A stretch of 64,000 nucleotides of DNA from Euclidia mi (taxonomy: Eukaryota; Arthropoda; Insecta; Lepidoptera; Erebidae): the NCBI GenBank assembly GCA_944739405.2, contig OX123182.2:105503279-105567278 (forward strand), read 5' to 3'. The position numbers and the translations under genes are program-made. Of this stretch, positions 55,469 through 64,000 are shown in pieces. The notes below the pieces were generated by a model, which was given only the letters and a program-made list of their open reading frames with translations, was not told the DNA's origin and did no database searches. Positions within the stretch are counted from its first letter, which is position 1. Each line of letters starts with the position of its first letter.

Positions 55469-58400
55469 TTATTTTAGCACTGCTAGCAAATCTTCGGTTT
55501 GCTTATAATCCAAAGATTGTAAATACTTATACACTAATTGCTTACAGTTGAAATAAATTACGTCATATATAAACAGTATTCTGTTTAGTTTGTTATATAT
55601 AAAAGGCCCTAAGAAAGCATAAAACCTGTTTGTGAAGACGAATTTAGATTTGGAAAGTGCAGTACATACAATATCTTTACGCCTCTTATTGTTAGTGAGA
55701 TTAGTATCATAAGTTAGCGTGGTGTGCTGTTTTAGAACAATATACATTACGAAAAGCTGTCGTACAGTTAATACATTACATAGTTCAAATAGGCGGTGCG
55801 TGGGAAAGCGAAAAGGCCTACAGGTTGCCACTTTTAGAACTGCTCTTTGGGCCCGTTCAATCGGCAACATTATAGATTTTGGAGCCCCGCCCCATGATGT
55901 GATACAATACTGTATAATAGACTGACATAGGGCCTGATATACACGTATGATGAGCTTATTATCTGCTATGTAACGGAGCTTTTTAACAACGAAGAAAAGT
56001 TTACGTATCCTAGAAGTTAGGGCCGCTATATGTTGCTTAAAAGAGAGGCAATCGTCAAGTATTACTCCTAAGTATTTAATGTTAGTGGTATTATGGATAA
56101 CAGGGCAAGTGCAAAGGTTAAGTGACAGGTCTTTACAGTTATGAGCATATAAGGTGTTATTACTTAACTGAGTTGGTGGCTTCCGCATAGAGAATTTAAG
56201 GAATTTAGTTTTATCTGCGTTAAGCGTTAGAAGATTATATTTTAGCCAGTTGTTTACGATGTTAAATCCGCGTTGAGCAAGATCGAGTACCTTCTCGGCC
56301 GTGTCAGCGGCAAAAAGGAGCGCTGTATCATCTGCATATGTAATAATTTTGCCATGATCTAAGGTTTGATTACAAAGGTCGTTAATATAGACTAGGAAAA
56401 GGGTAGATGCGAGGATACTTCCTTGTGGAATGCCATATTGAGGTATTTTTAATTCTGCGCTAGAAAACTCGCCGATTCGAACACTTTGATACCTGTCCTT
56501 TAAATAGTCAGCAAAGAATTTTAATTGTGTGCCTCTTAGGCCAATAGCTTCCAGCTTTTTCAGAAGTTTAGGTATAGACACTGTGTCATAGGCCTTAGCT
56601 AAGTCAAGGAAAATTCCAATGACATACTTTCTCTTCCCCAGTTCTTCTGTCAATTAGTTCGTTAATTGATGTACCGCGTCTGCTGTACACAACTTAGGTC
56701 TAAAACCGAACTGAGAAGTGGATAGCAGAGCGTTACTTTCTAAGTATGCCATTAATCTACGGTTAACTATTTTCTCTAAGACTTTAGCTATTGATGGTAA
56801 TAGCGAAATTGGCCTGTAGTTTGTTATAAGACCTTTTGAACCGCTTTTGTAAATTGGGACTACCACTGCCTTTTTAAGATATGTGGGAAAAACGCCCTCA
56901 GCAAGACATAGACGGTAAATGTGGGTCAGTGGAGGCACCAGAATATGTTTAAAATGCTTTAAGATGTTGTTACTAATGTTGTCCCATCCTGCTCCGCTGT
57001 TATTTTTTAAAGTTAGTATGACACGTTCCACTTCGTTTTCATCTGGATCTAGCATAGTAAAAGATCTGCCGCTCTTTAAATGGGTTGAGAAATTTGAGTG
57101 ATTATCACAAAGGTTGTTGCCACATTGACTTTGCATTTGTTGTGCAAGTTTTGTTCCTACGTTGACAAAAAAATTATTTACTTCGTCAGCCGACTATTGA
57201 GGCGATTCTTTTAAATTTAATAAACTTGTATCGACTATATTTTCTTTAGAGGTATAGGTAACGGTTTTTAGGTACTTCTAAAGCTTTTTACTGTTATTAC
57301 CTGCGTCATTTAGTTGTTGTTTGTCGTACTCTATTTTTATTTTTGTGAGCAGATTATTACAAAAATTTCGGTACCTTTTATACGAAATTTGCAGTATAGG
57401 GTTGTCGGGACACTGTTTAGCTCTTAAATGTAGCTTGTCTCTATGCCGAATACATCTAATCAAACCTGGAGTTATCCATGGTTTCAAGTTATAGTTTCTC
57501 TTACTGACGGAATAAATTGTAGAATTTCTAAAAACGCTGCTTTGCACTGTATTAATAACATAGGCTAATGAATTATTTGCATCAGCACTATTAAAAACTG
57601 GGCTGAAGTCAATGTTGCTCAACGTATGTTCTAAACCACTCATGTTTATTTTAGTTTTTACTTGCTGTCGTCTAATGTTCCGTGACTGCGCTAAATCCAG
57701 TATGATAAGGACAGCGCAATGGTCAGTTATGGAGGAGTTAGTGACAAGTGTTATTGACGGAAACCTAGTTTTAAGCATGACGTGATCTAAGCAGGAGCCG
57801 CTCTGGTGTGTAGGGAAAGCATGAGAAGGGAAAAGGCCATGGTATGCACATAGGTTTAGGTAGTCTTGGGTGCCGGCGTCACAAGTATCAGCATTTAAAT
57901 TTATGTTTATGTCACCGGATAATATAACATTTTTATAATGAGATAGGCTTTGTAATATGCAAATTAAAGCGTAATTGAAATGGTCTAGGTTTCTAAAACA
58001 TGGAGGTCTATAAATGGCAAGAATCGCAATATCGGTACCGATATAAATCACTAGACAGTTGTGTTCTTCAACTTTCGGTTCTTCAACAGTGACAAGTAGA
58101 GACTTTTTTGCATATATTACCACGCCGTCGTTTTGATTTAAAGATACTGTGCTTTGAAACCTGTTGTACCCTGACAATGCTGGTAGTTTATCGTTTCTGT
58201 GAGCTAGCCAACATTCTGTAAGAATGATGACGTCGCTTTCAGCTTTTAACCTATGTAAAAATATGCTTAAACTATCAATATTCTTATAAATACTGCGGAT
58301 GTTCTGGGTTAGTATAGTTAATGGTTTGTTAAAGTTCGATATGTATTGACTGCAACTTTCCGTATCACACATTTTTGAAGAATGTACAGAGATATTGTCT

Positions 58401-58510
58401 AATTCACTAATGACTTCGTCAATCATAGTATTTACGAAAACTAGGGTGTTACTAAATCTAATAGTACTGCAAAACTTATAAACAGGGACGGCGCTCTTAG
58501 GCGCCCTCAC
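55469..58510 (-). pseudogene. LINE ORF2: endonuclease and reverse transcriptase with three in-frame stops
   Basis: One frame runs from 58510 to 55469. Endonuclease: LTILTQNIRSIYKNIDS, DVIILTECWL, AILAIYRPPC, LSGDININL, SSITDHCAV (catalytic His). RT: VVPIYKSGSKGLITNYRPIS, FGFRPKLCTADAV, FLDLAKAYDTV, YGIPQGSILASTLFLVYIND, catalytic ITYADDTALLF near 56340, and a Jockey-type thumb (KYLGVILDDCLSF…TSWGGAPKS). Stops interrupt at 57278 (TAG), about 57194 (TAG) and 56654 (TAA), with no frameshift. The normal length suggests an otherwise complete ORF2. It overlaps the end of ORF1 by about 14 bases in another frame, as is common in this group. Confidence 0.87.
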
Positions 58511-59264
58511 TATAATCTACAGAGTTAATGTACCTTGTCTCTGCCATTTTTCTCGCTGGACACTCGGGGTCGCCTGTTTTGTGGTCACTCGGCTTTTTGA
58601 AGCGGAAGCACGTCGCACATTTAGGTGTACTCTCTTTTTTAGTGCATTCATTTGCTTGATGACCTACCTCACCACAATGTCCACACGTATCTACGGTCTC
58701 ACGGCAGGTCTTTGCAGCATGGCCATACTGCTGACATTTAAAGCATCTGGTCACTAGCGTAAAATCTCTAACTGGGCAAGATGTCCAGTTGATGAAGACT
58801 CGTCCTTGGGTCAAAAGTGCTCGTCTAATATTGGCAAAAACTTCTAGTATGAAGTTGCAGGTAGGGGCTTCTCTTTTGCCGGATTTGTGGCTAAGTTTGA
58901 TGGACGACTGGAACGATTCTCGGGACAGGTTGGGCAGCTTGTCGGCTAGATTTTGCTCGAATATACAGTCATTAACCTCTTGTTCTCGCAAACCCGCTGG
59001 TACTCCGATAACTACGATACGTGGTCTTCGTTTTGGTGGCTACTCCACCTTCAGGCCCTAGCTACTAAGCTGTGTCACTTGTCTAAGCTTTTCAATATCG
59101 TTCTTGGATTCTGTGCTTACAATCACACCCTCGTTTTTTGTCTTGCGTAGCCCTCGCACCTGAAATTTCATTTGTTCTGGGCAAATGATTTTCTGGACGA
59201 GAGATTTTGTTTCATCGCTAGATTTTTTGTTAATAAATTGACTGGGATTTAGTATCAATTGCAC
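58497..59264 (-). pseudogene. LINE ORF1 (gag-like, CCHC zinc knuckles), two in-frame stops
   Basis: The frame opens MQLILNPSQFINKKSSDE, passes VRGLRKTKNEGVIVS, is stopped by TAG at 59058 and again about 18 bases later, then continues RPRIVVIGVPAG, SGKREAPTCNFIL and three zinc knuckles, CFKCQQYGHAAKTC, CGHCGEVGHQANEC and CATCFRFKKPSDHKTGDPEC, ending at 58497. This matches the RNA-binding ORF1 of Jockey/R1/I-group LINEs. The N-terminal end is probably incomplete. Frame is retained throughout, so the damage is by nonsense changes only. Confidence 0.8.
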
Positions 59265-59385
59265 TTCTTGCTGAATATGAAGAACGACAATTTATACAAA
59301 CTGATATGTCGAAGAGAAAACAATTCTAGATACAATATTTATGGAGAACAAGATTTACGGTGAATTCAGGAACTTATTTACCTAC

Positions 59386-59452
59386 TGATTACGTCGTGGC
59401 ACACTGCAGGACGCCGTGGCATACCGCGGCGTCCCCAACAGGGTTGTTACGG
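59386..59452. repeat. GC-rich self-similar repeat, right part
   Basis: The continuation of 54805-54955 after the LINE: GTCGTGGCACACTGCAGGAC, then GCCGTGGCATACCGCGGCG. Confidence 0.65.
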
Positions 59453-59458
59453 ATGCGA

Positions 59459-60077
59459 AAATTTAAACATCCGCGGATGCAGATGCGGATGCGGATTATT
59501 AGCGCTCATACGCACTAGCGGTTAATCGCGGGGGCGGCTAACCGCGCGGTTAGCCGCTTTTCCAGTTTAATATGCAACCGCTTATGATTGTACGCACTAA
59601 ACTGCTACAAAATTTCAACCGCGGCGGTTGAATGGAGGGCCGCGGCCCGCTTCGCGGCTAGCCGCCATCTTGTGTATAGGTACGCACTGGCGGTCAGTTA
59701 GCGGCGAGCCGCAAATTCGTTGCGTGTTTCTAGTAAAGGATAAAGCCAGTATCTTTTTTTATTTACTTTTTCGTTGTTTTCAGGAGTAAAAATAAATAAC
59801 ACAAGCTATCTCGACGGCGTCCATTCTGCTTATGGGCTACGGCGCCACGCGCCTTCGAGCGGTCCAACCGCTGAACGCGGTTTCATCGCGGCTGACCGCT
59901 ATGGCGGCTAACCGCGAAGAAAAACGCGAAGAAACCGCATTAAGCGGTTGGACCGCTCAAACAAACCGCCTAGTGGTCAACCGCTGGTGCGTAAGGTCCT
60001 TAAAAGTACACATCCGCGGATGCGGATTCGAGGCGGATGCGGATGCGATACGGATGCGGATGCGGATTTTGGGCTCT
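59459..60077 (+). repeat. GCGGAT array interrupted by a MITE
   Basis: CATCCGCGGATGC with GATGCGGATGCGGAT runs flank the MITE on both sides (59459-59498 and 60008-60075). It looks like one short hexamer array of GCGGAT/GATGCG units that was split. Confidence 0.75.
59502..59999. mobile_element. PIF/Harbinger-like MITE
   Basis: 498 bp flanked by TTA on both sides (59499-59501 and 60000-60002), the usual 3-bp PIF/Harbinger duplication. The ends are related inverted repeats: left CATACGCACTAGCGGTTAAT, right (minus strand) CTTACGCACCAGCGGTTGAC. The interior is packed with GCGGTTAGCCGC-like self-complementary words at both ends around an AT-rich centre. No coding capacity. Confidence 0.7.
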
Positions 60078-60339
60078 TAAAAGGATAATTATTAAAATTT
60101 TAAGTACATAAATAACTGAAAATCTATTTAATTTTAACTTTTCATTTATTTACTTACTTAATCATATTTTTAGACAAAAAATTGCACAAGTTTTTAACAC
60201 GCTTTTATTAGGTCGTCGTGTATGTAACTAACTATGTAGTGGAATCTTAGGTAACTAATTTAACCATCTTCCAAGGGTCGTAGCGTAATGAAAATTGGCA
60301 GCTGTATGTAGTTCTGATGATAATTTAATAATATGGTAC

Positions 60340-61535
60340 TGCCGCACTGATCTGATGATGGAGCCGGAAGATATGACCTGGAACTTCATGATGGAAAAAG
60401 GTATCATAGCTGTTTTGGATTTCTTATAAAAGTCTTGTAATGAACTTTGACTACAATTAGGTTTCAAGGTCTGATGATAAAGCCGGAAGATAGGCTCTGG
60501 CATTCCATGATGGAATATCGTATCATAGTCGTGTTTGCACTTGTGAGAAAGGCCACGTAATGAACTTTGACTACAATTAGGTTTCAAGGTCTGATGATGA
60601 AGCCGGATGATAGGCACTGGCATTCCATGATGGAATATCGTATCATAGTCGTGTTTGCACTCGTAAGAAAGGCCACGTAATGAACTTTGACTACAATTAG
60701 TTTTCAAGATCTGATGATGAAGACGGAAGATAGGCTCTGGCATTCCATGATGGAATATCGAATCAGAGTCGTGTTTGCACTTGTAAGAAAGGCCACGTAA
60801 TGAACTTTGACTACAATTAGGTTTCAAGGTCTGATGATGAAGCCGGAAGATAGGCTCTGGCATTCCATGATGGAATATCGTATCATAGTCGTGTTTGCAC
60901 TTGTGAGAAAGGCCACGTAATGAACTTTGACTACAATTAGGTTTCAAGGTCTGATGATGAAGCCGGAAGATAGGCACTGGCATTCCATGATGGAATATCG
61001 TATCATAGGCGTGTTTGCACTTGTAAGAAAGGCCACGTAATGAACTTTGACCACAATTAGGTTTCAAGGTCTGATAATGAAGACGGAAGATAGGCTCTGG
61101 CATTCCATGATGGAATATCGTATCATAGTCGTGTTTGCACTTGTAAGAAAGGCCACGTAATGAACTTTGACTACAATTAGGTTTCAAGATCTGATGATGA
61201 AGACGGAAGATAGGCTCTGGCATTCCATGATGGAATATCGAATCATAGTCGTGTTTGCACTTGTGAGAAAGGCCACGTAATGAACTTTGACTACAATTAG
61301 GTTTCAAGGTCTGATGATGAAGCCGGATGATAGGCACTGGCATTCCATGATGGAATATCGTATCATAGTCGTGTTTGCACTTGTAAGAAAGGCCACGTAA
61401 TGAACTTTGACTACAATTAGGTTTCAAGATCTGATGATGAAGCCGGAAGATAGGCTCTGGCATTCCATGATGGAATATCGTATCATAGTCGTGTTTGCAC
61501 TTGTGAGAAAGGCCACGTAATGGACTTTGAATTAT
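60340..61535 (-). repeat. 120-bp satellite, about nine full units
   Basis: Units of exactly 120 bp run from about 60438 to 61522, with a diverged unit before them (60340-60437) and a broken one after. Because 120 is divisible by 3 and the unit has no stop in one minus-strand frame, a 435-codon frame exists (40-residue repeat SLRGLSHKCKHDYDTIFHHG… ). I regard it as non-coding satellite, since no start context, signal or domain supports a protein. Confidence 0.9.
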
Positions 61536-63263
61536 ATAAATATTTCGAATAAAATAAAACATTTGCTATATATTCATAAACATTTTTCAAATTTCATAAA
61601 AACCAAAGACAACAGCAAAATGATCGCAAGAACTGTGCCTGCTGCTGTTCGAGTACCATACTTCATAGCGTCCACTGATCCGGAGAACTTTTATTACAGT
61701 GTGCTGGTTCAGTATATGCCTTATCGCTCAGAAGCAGAACTGTTACAAGGGTTTTATAGTGCAAGAGAGGCTTTCTTAGCTCGGAAAGAACAGTTGAAGG
61801 CAATTAGCGGTGACATGGAGCGGCACAGAGAGCGCGACCGGCAGCTGGAAATTGCATTCAATCAAGTGCATGCATTTCAAATCCTCGAAGAGCCTCCAGT
61901 ATTGGATAATATTGAACACAATGAAGACTATCCTCAACAGACTATGACTAATTATCAATTCGAATCAGTACGACAGGCTATGAATATGAAACAAGGACAA
62001 CTATTCAATATTATCACGTCAAACATACAGTCGCAACAACAAGGCGATCAACAAAGGTTTAAACTTTTCGTAACTGGTGGCGCTGGAACAGGAAAGACGT
62101 TCTTGTTTAACTTGTTGAAAAATCAAGTGAACAGATGTTACGGGAAGCAGGTTACAAAGATTGGCGCTCTGACTGGAGTTGCAGCGCGACTAGTAGGTGG
62201 CTCTACATTGCATAGCTTGTTCAAATTACCAGTTCAAAGAGACGGCGTCTTAGTGAACATGCCTCAACTCTCCGGCAACTTCTTGAGAATTATGCGTCAA
62301 TTGTGGCAAAATGTAGAGTTCTTGTTCGTGGACGAGATATCTATGGTTCCGTATGAGATGTTGTGCATGATAGACGCTCGTTTACGCCAGCTAAAGAATT
62401 ACGATGAACCCTTTAGCGGCATAAACGTTATGCCCTTTGGCGACCTCTTGCAGCTTCCGCCAGTGCGTGGTAAACAGGTGTTTCAACAGCCGGACCACAT
62501 GAGACCAGCAACTCATTTATGGCGGTTTTTTACATTAGTCAAACTCAGACAAAACATGCGCCAGCGAGGAGACATGACATTCACCGACATCTTGAACGCC
62601 TTGAGGGTCGGAGAGTTGAACAGCGAGCAGTATTGCTGACTAAGGTCTCATCAAATGCTACCGGCGAGTTTGCGCTTGAAAAAGCACTGCGTATTTATCC
62701 AACAAATAACCAAGTAGAGAAGTAGAGAAGAAAATTTTACGAACAAAAAGGAACTCAAATGTACGACAAAAAGGCTCGGGGCTAAAATCATGTTGCGATC
62801 CAATATAGACGTGGAGAAGGGGCTAGTAAATGGCAGCATCGGATTCATCTCGGACATCGTCTGGCCGCACTTAAGACGTGACCAAATCTATGAAACTGAC
62901 ATACCGTCCATCAAAGTTAATTTTGGAAATGACGGTGAGCACCTAATTCAGCCTATAGGCATCCAGTTCCCGGCCTAGTATAGCTACGGTACGGTGGAAA
63001 TGCGCATGCTCCCAGTGATTTTAAGTTGGGCATCTACCGTGCACAAGAGGCAAGGCTGTACGGTAGACGACGCAGTGGTGTACTTAGGGTCCCATACTTT
63101 TGCGGCTGGACAGGCGTATGTGGCCCTAAGTAGAGTGAAATGGCTTAGTGGTCTCCAGCTTGAAGAGCTAGATTGTTCTAAGCTGACATATAAAACATCA
63201 TGCAATACAGACGCACTGACGGAGATGGAGAGGATGCGGGTTCATTTCGCCTACTTAAAATAA
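61527..63263 (+). pseudogene. PIF1-type DNA helicase of a Helitron-like element, decayed
   Basis: The frame contains DPENFYYSVLVQYMPYR and LLQGFYSAREAF (the segment before the helicase in Helitron-type proteins), Walker A VTGGAGTGKTFLFN, GALTGVAARLVGGSTLHSLF, Walker B LFVDEISMV, FGDLLQLPPVRG and LRQNMRQRG. A one-base loss near 62636 shifts LLTKVSSNATGEF to another frame. A short deletion near 62735 precedes KIMLRSNIDVEKGLVNGSIG, and a TAG at about 62976 interrupts before LPVILSWASTVHKRQGCTVD and AAGQAYVALSRVKWLSGLQL, ending at 63263. The Rep nuclease part is absent. The WASTVHK…AVVYLG form differs from the INKSQGQ form of the Helitron at 26070, so two helicase lineages are present. Confidence 0.82.
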
Positions 63264-63324
63264 ATGTATGTTAAAAATATTTCATTATCAAAGACTAAAA
63301 AGTATAAAATAAATTAATAGTTTA

Positions 63325-63462
63325 AAAAACACTAGAAAAACACGCTTTTATAAATGCACGTAAAAACAAAAAATAAATTATGGATCGTTCAAGGTGTCTC
63401 TATTTCTGGGCTAAACTATGTGTTTTAATTATAATATTTGATTGTAAAAGCGTGGGACGCTG
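63325..63462 (+). repeat. Inverted repeat flanking helicase remnants, left copy
   Basis: AAAACACTAGAAAAACACGC to about AAAAGCGTGGGACGCTGG; its near-exact reverse complement occupies 63862-64000 and reaches the window edge. The sequence following 63455 reads GCTGGAACAGGACAG, again helicase Walker A text. Confidence 0.85.
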
Positions 63463-63479
63463 GAACAGGACAGAATTTC

Positions 63480-63860
63480 TTGTTAACTAATACTAACTTC
63501 CTGGCGGAAGCTGCATGAGGTCGAACAAGAGCATAGCATTTATGCCGCCAAAGGGTTACCAAAGGGAACCAAAGATATATCGTCAACGAACAAGAACTCT
63601 ACATTTTGCCACTGTTGTACCCTTATGTACTTAATTTCCTGAAAGAAGAGGCGTTAAAAATGTCGGTGAATGTCGTCTTCCTCGCTGATGGCGCATGTTT
63701 TGTCTGAGTTCACCAAACTGGTACTTTAAGCAGACTGTTTAATGTAGAGGCACTTACTACTCGTGCTGCAACACCAGTTAGAGCACCAATCTGTGTAACC
63801 TGCTTCCCGTAACATCTATTCACTTGATATTTCAACAAGTTAAACAAGAACGTCTTTCTT
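63480..63860 (-). pseudogene. Second helicase fragment, rearranged
   Basis: The minus strand reads FLFNLLKYQVNRCYGKQ, IGALTGVAARVVSAS and LNSLLKVPV (63860-63715), then jumps to WQNVEFLFVDDIS (about 63605) and to DLMQLPPG (about 63520). The order matches the helicase at 61527, but with deletions between blocks. Walker A is degraded (AGKE for GTGKT). Confidence 0.75.
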
Positions 63861-63861
63861 T

Positions 63862-64000
63862 TCCAGCGCCCCACGCTTTTACAATCATATATTATAATTA
63901 TAACACATAGTTTAGCCCAGACATAGAGACAACTTGAACGATCCATAATTTATTTTTTGTTTTTACGTGCATTTATAAAAGCGTGTTTTTCTAGTGTTTT
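63862..64000 (-). repeat. Inverted repeat, right copy
   Basis: Reverse complement of 63325-63462 with a few changes; it continues beyond the window. Confidence 0.85.

Larger units (their letters stand above)
54956..59385 (-). mobile_element. Jockey-superfamily LINE, nearly complete
   Basis: It contains ORF1, ORF2, a 3' untranslated region (55468-54970) and a 14-base poly(A). The 5' start lies between 59265 and 59385 and is not sharply defined. No target duplication was identified. Both ORFs keep a single frame but contain stop codons. Confidence 0.75.

Noticed and set aside
60255..61562. 435-codon open frame as a repetitive secreted or structural protein
   Set aside because: It follows automatically from a 120-bp stop-free satellite unit; there is no signal peptide, domain or start context.
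61527..63263. Helicase as a host PIF1 gene
   Set aside because: Frameshift, deletion, in-frame stop, lack of introns and a scrambled second copy nearby all point to a mobile-element remnant.

Overview
The window is insect DNA and almost certainly lepidopteran (moth or butterfly). It is AT-rich. It carries several tRNA-headed SINEs and LINE or SINE tails of lepidopteran type (…GCAGTGGACGTC… followed by repeated ATG), Helitrons with TC starts and hairpin-CTAG ends, and a mixture of BEL/Pao, Gypsy, RTE, Jockey-group, hAT, piggyBac and PIF/Harbinger-like elements. I found no convincing host gene. The stretch reads as a nested mobile-element deposit, of the kind expected in heterochromatin, pericentromeric DNA or a W chromosome; that placement is inference.

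Layout. 1-868: three tandem units of about 313 bp. 883-1637: a dead LINE fragment. 1697-12052: a large inverted repeat (arms about 1.6 kb) around a 200-bp assembly gap, each arm ending in a broken OTU-protease-like coding fragment; its right arm is split by a complete BEL/Pao retrotransposon (4968-11580) with apparently identical 197-bp LTRs and a 5-bp target duplication. 13893-16150: a viral/Polinton-type DNA polymerase B fragment between two direct repeats that each contain the same small Helitron. 17195-17996: a composite Helitron containing a perfect 45-bp hairpin. 18659-20943: a two-exon ZMYM-like hAT transposase with one terminal inverted repeat. 22056-24376: an unexplained field of ATATGAATCAGA-like words. 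24866-26262: a Helitron remnant with a helicase C-terminus, a 3' terminus and an embedded RTE fragment.

28860-32203: a BEL/Pao element that appears inverted inside itself and whose RT N-terminal region is replaced by a 10-bp minisatellite. 32216-40549: mostly non-coding, with SINEs and another copy of the small Helitron. 40550-41540: an internally deleted piggyBac. 43110-44943: an RNase H-bearing LINE with an internal deletion. 45249-48533: a decayed RTE-like LINE. 48534-54396: a complete, apparently young Gypsy element with identical-length 443-bp LTRs, a tRNA-Leu primer site and a textbook -1 frameshift signal (slippery GGGAAAC plus a predicted pseudoknot) between gag and pol. 54956-59390: a Jockey-superfamily LINE broken only by in-frame stops. 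59459-60090: a PIF/Harbinger-like MITE inside a GCGGAT array. 60340-61535: a 120-bp satellite with trimeric higher-order structure abutting a decayed PIF1-type helicase (61527-63263), followed by an inverted, scrambled second helicase copy.

The genes here do not form a pathway. Each works, or once worked, for its own element. Only the Gypsy element, and the BEL element apart from a one-base homopolymer break, look recently active. All identifications come from reading motifs and repeats by eye; no database search was possible.
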